Shown: in pieces, positions 28,801-40,800 of the stretch | Numbering within the stretch: position 1 is the stretch's first letter | Layout: every line of letters begins with the position of its first letter | NCBI GenBank assembly: GCA_916613615.1 | Contig: OU744735.1 | Span: forward strand, 57,280,082-57,344,081 | Direction: 5' to 3' | DNA from: Steromphala cineraria | Taxonomy: Eukaryota > Mollusca > Gastropoda > Trochida > Trochidae | Length of the DNA stretch: 64,000 nt | Translations under genes and position numbers: made by a program | Notes under the pieces: model-generated | Databases searched by the model: none | The model's input: the letters and a program-made list of their open reading frames with translations, nothing else | What the model was told of the DNA's origin: nothing

Positions 28801-31800
28801 TTTGACAAGGAGATCCAGGGCAGCTTTGTCTACAGTGCGAGACTGATGGGCTACATTCATCCCCTGGACGCGGAGGAGACACCCGACCATCGTCTGGCTC
28901 TCTACCTCGGCATACAGAAGGCTGAGGGTGTTCTCTTCCTCAGTCGGGATGCTACTGTCGACAAAAAGGTCTGTTTGATATTTAGCTAAAACCTCGTCAT
29001 TTAGCTAGAACTTAGCTAAAACCTTAGTCATTTAGCTAGAACCTCGTCATTTAGCTAGAACTTAGCTAAAACCTTAGTCATTTAGCTAAAACCTTAGTCA
29101 TTTAGCTAGAACCTCGTCATTTAGCTAAAACCTTAGTCATTTAGCTAAAACCTTAGTCATTTAGCTGGAACCTCGTCATTTAGCTAAAACCTTAGTCATT
29201 TAGCTGGAACCTCGTCATTTAGCTAAAACCTCGTCATTTAGCTAAAACCTTAGTCATTTAGCTGGAACCTCGTCATTTAGCTAAAACCTTAGTCATTTAG
29301 CTGGAACCTCGTCATTTAGCTAAAACCTTAGTCATTTAGCTGGAACCTCGTCATTTAGCTAGAACCTTAGTCATTTAGCTAGAACCTCGTCAATTAGCTG
29401 GAACCTCGTCATTTAGCTGGAACCTCGTCATTTAGCTAAAACCTTAGTCATTTAGCTGGAACCTCGTCATTTAGCTAGAACCTCGTCATTTAGCTAGAAC
29501 CTCGTCATTTAGCTGGAACCTCGTCATTTAGCTAAAACCTTAGTCATTTAGCTGGAACCTCGTCATTTAGCTAGAACTTAGCTAAAACCTTAGTCATTTA
29601 GCTAGGACCTCAAGTCATTTGTTAATAGTAGGACATTCCTTCTGGGCCTTCTAAAAATGTCAGAAAATCTTTTCTTAATGAAAATTATTTCAGATAATCA
29701 TGAATTAAATGAGAATATTTCTTTATATTAGATCTAAATGATGTTTGTGCTTTGTAAACACAAAGAACATGGTATTACATTGAAGGATTGTCTGAATACC
29801 ACTTATTCTTTTTTTAAAACTATATGAGATTTCTTTATTCATTTAGATCTGTTTTAACATGACAAATGTGAGTGAATTTGAAAGATGTATAAATGTTGAT
29901 TAGAACACTTTTTTTTTAAAACAAAGAGAGATATGCCCCTGAGATTCAAAGTTCCTAATATTGAAATAAATTTCCTTCTTTCAGGAACTTGTTGTAAACC
30001 TTACAAAACAGCGGATGTACAATATGACAAAAGCCCGCCGTCCCGACAACAGACCAGTGTTTCCCAACGTGATGCGCGGCATGAAGTACTTCATGGAACA
30101 GGAGACCATGCAGAAGATCAAGCAGAGGAACGGACCGAAGGGGGACGACATCCATTACCCGACCTCCCAGACAAAGCTGGAGTGGAACAGAGAGAACCTG
30201 GACAAACTCAACTCGCAACGTGTGATCACCTATGAGTTCCTCGAGCCCTACAGTAATGGATCTTGCAGCGACCATTACAACTGTCTGTCCTGCTTGACGG
30301 ACACCCTCTGTAGCTGGTGTCTCGAGTCCAACACATGTCAGCCCCGGGACGCAGGTCTGCGTAACTTGACGGAATATATCTCGGACAGTCGACCATACTT
30401 GATAACCAACACTGCAGAATGTCCTTCCTGTGAATACCACGTCAGCTGCCAGTCCTGCGCCTCGGTGAGTACATTGATATGTCACGTTACTGGAATTGTC
30501 CTGGAAGTGCTAGCCAGAGAGCTGTACACAAACAGAATAATGTCATGATTGGCTGGTAATAGCTGAATAGTTGCTCTTGCAGCACTAAGCAATAACCCTA
30601 ACCCCCATAACCACAGTGGTTGCTTTTAAGCCCAAAGGCCAGGGGTTATCTTAGAGGTCTGTACAACTGGAACCTGAATACTTTTACTGCTTTATTGTTG
30701 ATTATCAGACTGCTATGTGGTCAGTTTACAGGAATTGGAATCCTGGACAAAAGTAATATATCTTGAGTTTGCTGCTTGTATAGCGTGTGCTTTACTGGAT
30801 ATTTAATGAGGTGTCTGTAATGAGTAATGAGCACAGCAACACCTTGCCTTTTGGTGCTAGGCATAACCCTAGACACTTGAAATTATTAAAAAGCTTGTGA
30901 AATTTTGACCAGTAAGAAAATCAAAACTTTAATCTGTTTAATATCATATATCTGATCATAATGTTTTACAGTAACATAAAAAATTCATATAGGATTATGC
31001 TACTTTTATTACACCCTAACCCATCATTTAATAGTTTAATATGGGGTTCACTGATCAAGTACTTTAAAAGATCCAATTCAAGGCAAGCATCCCAAATACC
31101 AATGACATAGAATCAGTGTAGGAAATAAAACCTTGACCTGGTTACCTGTGTTTAGGGCTGTTAACTTTTTGAGGTTTTTCTTCAATTTAACTCGCCGCTA
31201 ATGGCTGCAATATTGCCCAAGCGGCGCTAAACAATAACTCACTCACTCACTCACTTCAATTTAACGATCAAAATCTACTATTCACAACTTTTGGGCTTGC
31301 TAAGTTTCAAGCCTATTTAATACTGATAAAAGATAGATAAAATACTCCAAATAGATATAGAAACTGTGTTGTGATTGTCCCCAGGACCCGCTGTGTGAGT
31401 GGATGGCGCCAGACGGTCAGTGTACACGCTGGGGTCGGCTGGAGGGAGCCATCATGGACGCAGAGGACTGTAATCCTCCCTGTCATACGTACGTCTCTTT
31501 CTTTCTAGGCTTGTCATTTGCATAGTCAAGTATTGGATGTCTCAAAAAGTCATAGTCATAATCTGCATAGGTGCTGACGTATCACTTTATATAGAAAGGT
31601 ACGTCTCTCTCTCATATTACAAAGCGGCACTAAACAATAACTCACTCACTCACTCACTTTTTATATTACAAGGCTTGTCATTTTCATAGACAAATATTGG
31701 ATGTCTCAAAAAGTCATAGCTTGCATAGGTGCTGACGTATCACTGTAAGTAGCAAGGTGATCAAATGATGCCCTTTCAGTGATAGCAGCTAACTGGTTTC

Positions 31801-34800
31801 AGGCCTTGTTTGCGTGCTCATAGTGTGATTCAAAGCTGCCAAAGGGAAGAAGTGCTTTTAGATAATATTTCTCATTTCCCGCTGCATGCTGCACACTTCT
31901 TCTAAACTTACATGCAGCATTCTCTTATATTTTCAAAAAAAAAAAGAGGGATCGCTAGATAAGAGTATACAGATTTATATTTATGTATACAGTGTGTAAA
32001 ATATAGCCCGTCCGCCAGTCCTTGACTGGCTACTTTTTGCCAGGACTGGTTCCTTTTTGATCAGAACTGCTAACTTATCAATATTTTTCTTTATTTACCC
32101 CTTAGGAATTGACCAATTAATTTTCAGGACAGGCTGGGTTTCAAATCTATTTTATACACTGATATATATATATTTATATAGATTTATCCTGACAGGTTAT
32201 AAATAATGTTGAGTAACCAGCTGTAGCAATACACAAGTTTTGAGATGCCGGATATGACTCTGACCCCATCAGTAAATGCAGTCATCAAATAGTTTATCGT
32301 TTCACTCTCCTTGTATTGTGTGACCACTCATTTCCATTCTCCACCATACCGCAGGTTATCAAATTGTTCTGAATGCATCAACGGTAAGGAGAAGTGTGCC
32401 TGGTGTAAGAACACCAAGAAGTGCCTTCCCTTCTCCGACTACGTGACGCGCTACCTGATGGGGGAGTGCACGGGCTGGGTGGACAGCGAGGGACTCGAGT
32501 GTATCGACTGTGCAGCCTTTAACAGCTGCAAGACGTGCATCGAGAACTTCGGCTGTGGCTGGTGCGGCAATGAAGAGAATCCAACAATCGGGATGTGTCT
32601 TGACGGCGATTTCACAGGTGAATTATTTTGAACAATTGTTTACCCTTTTTATCATTCAAGATGACATAAAGGTTATTGCTTACACTTATGTCCATCAGTT
32701 GTACTAATACACTATTATTTTTACTCGCCCCTGTAAGATACTGCAGTGTAATATTTATATTGCAATATTAAACTAGTGTAATAACACAATTGAAGTATGA
32801 CATCACAGTAGGGTGACATCATTGTGGAAGCGTGCCGTCACAATGGTTGCTGGGTCGCGGAAAAGTTCTTTTCAGCAAACCGTCACCGGTTTTGCTTGAT
32901 TTTGAGGGCAAGTAATAAACAGAATACTAAACCCCCTTCCATTTGATAATATTTTCATTAAACTCGTGAATGATGTGGTATCGAACTCTTTTTATACACA
33001 ATTGTTAACTTGTTTAATAAAAATAGTATTAAATGGAAGGTTGTTTAGAATCCTCTATTTCTCCAGGTACCTCAGACGGCAGCAACTGTTCGGTGCTGAT
33101 CAGTGAAGCACACAACATATCTGTGGCGGAGCCAGCTCAGTGGATGTATGACGTGTGTGTGGACGTGGAGGAATGTCTCCTGGGTCTGCACGACTGTCAC
33201 CCCAACGCAACTTGCCGCAACACTTACGAGTCCTACGAGTGTCACTGTAATCAGGGTTTCTATGACAACGGACAGGGAGATTGCGAGGAGACGTAAGTCA
33301 TGTGACATTGTTTGTGATATCATAACTGTTTGTCTTCTAAAGATGTCACAGTTTTGATGTATACTGAAATAACAGATAGAAGTATCAACATGTGAAGAGA
33401 TGTTTTATTTTTATTTTTGGGATCACACAATATAACAAAATGAAAATGTTTTTTGGGCTAGTACTCATTGGCTGAGTGGAAAAGATGTTAGTTCATTCAG
33501 TGCTGGTGATGGTTGCAGACCCTGGGGTGTAGGTTCATTCAGTGCTGGTGATGGTTGCAGACCCTGGGGTGTAGTTCAATCAGCGCTGGAGATGGTTGCA
33601 GACCCTGGGGTGTAGTTCATTCAGTGCTGGTGATGGTTGCAGACCCTGGGGTGTAGGTTCATTCAGTGCTGGTGATGGTTGCAGACCCTGGGGTGTAGGT
33701 TCATTCAGTGCTGGTGATGGGTGCAGACCCTGGGGTGTAGGTCATTCAGTGCTGGAGATGGTTGCAGACCCTGGGGTGTAGGTTCATTCAGTGCTGGAGA
33801 TGGTTGCAGACCCTGGGGTGTAGGTTCATTCAGTGCTGGTGATGGTTGCAGACCCTGGGGTGTAGGTTCATTCAGTGCTGGTGATGGTTGCAGACCCTGG
33901 GGTGTAGGTTCATTCAGTGCTGGTGATGGGTGCAGACCCTGGGGTGTAGGTCATTCAGTGCTGGAGATGGTTGCAGACCCTGGGGTGTAGGTTCATTCAG
34001 TGCTGGTGATGGTTGCAGACCCTGGGGTGTAGGTTCATTCAGTGCTGGAGATGGTTGCAGACCCTGGGGTGTAGGTCATTCAGTGCTGGAGATGGTTGCA
34101 GACCCTGGGGTGTAGGTTCATTCAGTGCTGGAGATGGTTGCAGACCCTGGGGTGTAGGTTCATTCAGTGCTGGTGATGGTTGCAGACCCTGGGGTGTAGG
34201 TTCATTCAGTGCTGGTGATGGTTGCAGACCCTGGGGTGTAGGTCATTCAGTGCTGGAGATGGTTGCAGACCCTGGGGTGTAGGTCATTCAGTGCTGGAGA
34301 TGGTTGCAGACCCTGGGGTGAAGGTTCATTCAGTGCTGGAGATGGTTGCAGACCCTGGGGTGTAGGTTCATTCAGTGCTGGTGATGGTTGCAGACCCTGG
34401 GGTGTAGGTCAATCCTGCAAGGCTCATCCCAAATTACTGAATTTCATTCAATTGCGAATAGTTTAATGTCTGTGTACATAACTGTGTAATATCAAGGTTG
34501 ATTGAAGCAATGTTGGCTTGTTGATACACTACTTTAGTGTTGATACACTACTTTATTGTTGTTCCATCAGCTGATATTATCATATATATTATATTAGTCA
34601 TCTGTTAAAGGTTATGTCAGCAATCAAAAGTATTATGACATATCTCTATGGTCTATAGATTACATCGGATCAGAAAAATCCTGTTCCTAAATGCATCACT
34701 GCACTTTCGTTTTCCTTACAAATCTCAATACATGTACATTCTATGTCGTCAACAATGTTATGTCTTTGTGGTTTATTCAGCGATATATTGCAGACTTGTC

Positions 34801-37800
34801 GCTAAACCCAAACTCACTCAGTCTTGTTCCTAGGTGTTCAGCTAAGGGGGTCATTTTGGTAATATTTTAGCACATGGGCCCCTATGCAAAGGTAAAAGTA
34901 TCCTACATAAAATAAGTTAAAGGGACACCAGGCCGAAAGGTTGGGCAAATGTCCCCAGGACCCTTCTAGGAACAACACCGCTCACTGATTCCTATTTTCA
35001 GGTGTTTCTTGAGTTGATAGATATTCATTCTATGTTGTCAACAATTTTATGTCTTTATGGTCTGTTCAGCAAGCGGCTTGTAGCTGACATATTGGAGACT
35101 TGTCGCTAAACCAATCTCTCTAATTCCTATTTTCAGGTGTTTCCACACATGTGTGCATGGGAACTGTTCCGGGCCTGAGAACTACCAGTGCATCTGTCAG
35201 ATTGGCTGGACCGGCATGGACTGCAACACGAACTGCGGCTGCAACAACCACAGCACCTGCACGGTGGAGGTGGGTACGTGTGACGAGTGCCAGCACCACA
35301 CCACCGGACCCAACTGCAGTCAGTGCAGTCCAGGCAGCTACGGAGATCCTCTCACTACGGAAGGTACTGGCGACATTCCTTCTTTGTCAATTGGTTATAC
35401 TCTGCTGTCAATGAATTCTCTAAACAACATTAAGGGATATTTTGACCTTGTCAGGATATTTTGAAAAGCATGTCTCTTAGGCTCAATACTAATATTTGAT
35501 AGAACAAAAAAATATTTCAGAATTATTTTCAAAGACTGAATTATAGTATTCTTATACCTCAAACTAAATTTAAGTGCAAGCTGCACTTTATTGACAGAAT
35601 GTTGTATTTGTATATATTATCCTTTCTGGCATATTTCATCTGATTAAGAATTCAATGCCTGTGTGATCAAGTAAATAAATGCTTGTAACCGATCTTTCCG
35701 TTATTGCTTTTGAGATTTAGAATGGAGTAAATCATTTGTGTTAAGTCAACCACAATTATCATGGAAGAAAGGCAATTGAACAATATTTTGTGCATTATAA
35801 GTGAAAATGGTGCATCCAAAACTGTGTTCCACAGGAGATATTGCTTTGACAGTAGATTTTGAACAATGCCCTGTACTCAGAAAATACATGACATCACAAA
35901 CGTTTTACATCATCACTAATGATGTCACAATGTTATGACGTCATAAACACAACGATGTCAAAATGCTATGACGTCATAAACATGATGATGTAACAATGCT
36001 ATGACATCACTGGTTTAGGAGTTTATGGGCTATGCAGTGTTCAAAGATATAGATTTTTCATGCTAATGTGATGAAAAATGATTTTGGATGATAAATAGAA
36101 TCTCACCCTTGTGTCTTATGATATCAAATATATCAACACTCATTGATAAAAGTAAAATATCCTTGGCAAGCCTCGGATATTTGTTACTTTTATCAACTTG
36201 TGTTGATATATTTGATATCAGAAGACACTTGGGTGAGGTTCTCCATTAGTGAAATATTGCTGTCTGAGTATATGTTTACTGCATTATCTTTCACAAGGGT
36301 GGGATACAACTTCATATTGTCCACCCAGGTTGTACCCTGTGTTGCTGTAAGAGACACTAATGACTGAAATATTGCCCAAGCAGCGTTAAGTATTAACTCA
36401 CTCACTCATTATAATTCACAAGGATGTAATTCCAATTCCCTACCCAGGTTGCACCCTGTGTGACTGTAACGGACACGGTGACATGGTGCGAGGAGAGTGC
36501 AACAACAACACGGAGCAGTGCTACTGTACCGACAACACACGCGGCAAGAACTGCGAGTCATGTCAAGAGGGCTATTATGGAGACGCTTGGTATGTCACTC
36601 TCATGATTTGTATTGTCATCTTTTAAGCCTTTACCATTTATCAAAGTCCTGAAGTGTTAACGAACAGTCCGTTTTTATTCATTGTCAAATCCAATTTTAT
36701 TATCTTGGTGTGAGAGAATTGATTTCTTTTATGTTACCAACTCAAGAAGCAATTGATCTATACATTGGTTTTATTACTTGATGAATTCTCAATCCTAAAA
36801 TGGTATGGTAGCGTATATTGAGCAATCACTTGGTGATTGGAATGTTGCCGCTATATAAATGGACTTATTATTATTATTTAATAGACACTGTATTTCGAAG
36901 TGAAGGTCTACTCTTTCATGAGGTCAAATGATGAAAGATGAAGCAGTTCATCTCAGAAGTTGAGTTACTTAATTTTGATAAAAGTGATCCAGGAAATCAT
37001 GTTTTTTTAAATATCACAGTGCATGATATGACGATTCATAAGAGACCGTAAATAATTTCCTTGCATATCGCTGTAATGATCTAACAATTTGCAGGAACGG
37101 TGGCAAGTGCTACCTCCAGTGTGACGGGCGTATGATCAAGAAGGGCATCACACGCGGCGCTGTCGGCACTCACAAGGGCAGCGGCCTCAAGAACCAGGCG
37201 AACATCTACTGCTTGTGGATCCTCACGTACTTCGACAAGATCGACATTCCTCCCCTCAGTATGAGACTCCACGCCCCCACCATCATCATCTCCATCGAGG
37301 GTGATCTGCAGGTGGACTGTGGAAGGGTACGTGGCTTTACCATTTACCCTGAGTAAGAGTAACAAATATCATTTAACCTTATTTCAGGCTAGTAGATATG
37401 AGGATTTTTGACAACAATGAAATCTTTTGAGTGAAGAACAAATGCTTCTATTGAAAAACAAAATTAGAAGGGTACGTAGCTTTACCATTTACCCCTGAGA
37501 AACTAGTAGGGCAGTAACAAACACATTTCAGCTTGATTTCCGGTTGATTTTTTATTTTTTTTAAATAGTGACGTCTTTTGATAGAGAAAAAATGCTACTA
37601 TTGTTAAACAAAATTATTAATCAAGAGATGCAAAATTAACATTAACATTGGAAGTTCAGTTACTGTACCAGAGTCACTTTCACTTCCTTAAATGGAGATT
37701 TAACAGATTGTACGAAATTTGGGTTGAGTAAGGCGAACCAATATTCCCAACAAGAATTATTTGAATGCTGTCATATCATTTTATTATACATGGGGTAACA

Positions 37801-40800
37801 CTTGATCTTGACAATTCACATGATGAAAATATGACAACTAAGATTCAATGGAAGTAAGTACAACTACAAGACTCTGTCTATTGTGTATGATTGATCCGTG
37901 ACTGAATGAACAATCTAAGGAACAGTGAGAATGTTACGTCATACACTGCTGTAATTATTTACCTTTCTTTATGCAGGACTCTGTGTATGTATTTGATTGA
38001 TCCGTGACTGAATGAACAATCTAAGGAACAGTGAGAATGTTGCGTTATGCCATGCTGTAATTATTTACCTTTCTTTATGCAGGACTCTGTGTATGTATTT
38101 GATTGATCCGTGACTGAATGAACAATCTAAGGAACAGTGAGAATGTTGCGTTATGCCATGCTGTAATTATTTACCTTCCTTTATGCAGGACTCTGTGTAT
38201 GTATTTGATTGATCCGTGACTGAATGAACAATCTAAGGAACAGTGAGAATGTTGCGTTATGCCATGCTGTAATTATTTACCTTTCTTTATGCAGGACTCT
38301 GTGTATGTATTTGATTGATCCGTGACTGAATGAACAATCTAAGGAACAGTGAGAATGTTGCGTTATGCCATGCTGTAATTATTTACCTTCCTTTATGCAG
38401 GACTCTGTGTATGTATTTGATTGATCCGTGACTGAATGAACAATCTAAGGAACAGTGAGAATGTTGCGTTATGCCATGCTGTAATTATTTACCTTCCTTT
38501 ATGCAGGACTCTGTGTATGTATTTGATTGATCCGTGACTGAATGAACAATCTAAGGAACAGTGAGAATGTTGCGTTATGCCATGCTGTAATTATTTACCT
38601 TCCTTTATGCAGGACTCTGTGTATGTATTTGATTGATCCGTGACTGAATGAACAATCTAAGGAACAGTGAGAATGTTGCGTTATGCCATGCTGTAATTAT
38701 TTACCTTCCTTTATGCAGGACTCTGTGTATGTATTTGATTGATCCGTGACTGAATGAACAATCTAAGGAACAGTGAGAATGTTGCGTTATGCCATGCTGT
38801 AATTATTTACCTTCCTTTATGCAGGACTCTGTGTATGTGTATGATCCATCCGTGACTGAATGAACAATCTTAGGAATGTGAGAATGTTGCGTTATGCCAT
38901 GCTGTAATTATTTACCTTCCTTTATGCAGGACTCTGTGTATGTATTTGATTGATCCGTGACTGAATGAACAATCTAAGGAACAGTGAGAATGTTGCGTTA
39001 TGCCATGCTGTAATTATTTACCTTCCTTTATGCAGGACTCTGTGTATGTATTTGATTGATCCGTGACTGAATGAACAATCTAAGGAACAGTGAGAATGTT
39101 GCGTTATGCCATGCTGTAATTATTTACCTTCCTTTATGCAGGACTCTGTGTATGTGTATGATCCATCCGTGACTGAATGAACAATCTTAGGAATGTGAGA
39201 ATGTTGCGTTATGCCATGCTGCTGCTTGATGATACTTATTTACCTTTCTTTATGCAGGACTCTGTGTATGTGTATGACGGGATCCCTGACTGTAATTATT
39301 TACCTTTCTTTATGCAGGACTCTGTGTATGTGTATGACGGGATCCCTGACTGTAATTATTTACCTTTCTCTATGCAGGACTCTGTGTATGTGTATGACGG
39401 GATCCCTGACTTTGTGAATGGTCCGAGAGACACGGAGAACGTGAGCAACGCCGTGCTCCTCGGTGCTTTCTGCGGGATGAATCCGGGCACAGACCTTGTA
39501 GTGCAGGCGCACTCCGGGACCATCGTCATCTACTTCGAGGCCGACCTCACAGGTACAATCACACTGTAATGTTGGAATGGAGAATTTGAGAGCCTTCTGT
39601 GTTGTAACCTTTTGTCTTGGAATTTCGGGTACAAAACTGTTGAAAATATATGTGAGAAGAATATTTAAGGTAAAATGGGTTTGATTGGTAAACTTTATTA
39701 TATGGGAATATGGAAACTTGTTTTCCTGAACAAGGGGGGAGCATCATCCTCGATAATCCAGCGCTTTAGTTCCGATAAATCTACACTACAAGCCCTGGAA
39801 AACTTTACCGGGTTTTATCTCAAACCCAATTACCTCCCTTTACATACATGTTATCCAATCAGAAACGAAACGCAGACGCCAAGTGCGTAAACCGTCAAGT
39901 GAGTGAGTGAGTTGGGGGTTTAACGTGTTGTCAGCAATTTTTCAGCTATTTAACACGTGGATGTTGCCATCCAAGAAAGAGTAGACAGGTCAGGGAGAAA
40001 GGGATCGAAAGGATTAGAGAAAAGACGGGGAAAAAGGCTAAGTGAGAAATAGAAAATTGGTTTTAGAAGTGATCCCATTGTTTGTTAAAAAGCAAGCGTT
40101 TAGCTGAGTCATTACAAAGGGAGGTAATAGGGTTTGAGGTAAAACCCCGTTAAGTTTTCCAGGACTTGTAGTGTAGATTTTTCGGAATGAAAGCGCTGGG
40201 TTATCGAGGATGGGGGAGTATGGACCCATACGGTCGCGCCGAGCGCTTGTTTATCGGCGGCACCGAAAATACTATCCCTCCATGGTAATAATACTCATGG
40301 CGCTTTGAGCATGCTTTGTCATGGATATATGCGTGTTATAAGAAAGCTATTACTACTATTATTAATACATTTCCAATTGACTATAACCACTTTTATGCTT
40401 GTTTCTTCTTGTAGAATGTAACTTCTGGTTACAAGACATTCTGTGTATTACAGAGAACGAGATTATTCAATAATAAAGTGTTATGTTATAAGGAGCTCAT
40501 TATTCTGTGAATCACTTGCTAACATTTGTCACTTAAAAAGCTGATAGTTTAATAGAATGATTTGAAAATATAATTTCAATTACCATGTGTGTTACATCTT
40601 CAGAGGAATTGTAATACATAAATATGAACAGCTGTTTATTTTCTTAACCAAATATGGCCATAGAACAAAAACTGTTTAACTTGAAAGGTGATTAGATTGG
40701 AATGTTGGCAGTTTTGCCTGATTCTGAGACCACAGATCCACAATTATAGAAGAATTCCTTTTCAATAAGAGGGTGATGGTAATGATAACAAGTGAGAAAT

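Larger units (their letters stand above)
33293..35136. other. Intron 12
   Basis: 1.84 kb. Holds the 42-bp minisatellite (33489-34411) and a duplicated 3' end around the exon 13 acceptor (34739-35136). Nothing else was recognised. Confidence 0.65.
35364..36447. other. Intron 13
   Basis: 1.08 kb. Contains tandem CRE-like motifs (35925-36005), an imperfect hairpin (36100-36239) and a decoy copy of the exon 14 acceptor (36329). Confidence 0.6.

Noticed and set aside
29955..30485. Minus-strand open frame of 176 codons.
   Set aside because: Antisense of exon 9, whose plus-strand reading has PSI cysteines and matching splice phases.
30590..30620. AATAACCCTAACCCCC resembling telomeric repeat.
   Set aside because: Only one or two imperfect units; no array.
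33596..34466. Several overlapping Gly/Cys-rich open frames with a repeated PWGVGSFSAGDGC pattern.
   Set aside because: Translation of the 42-bp intronic minisatellite, lying between two firmly phased MEGF8 exons.
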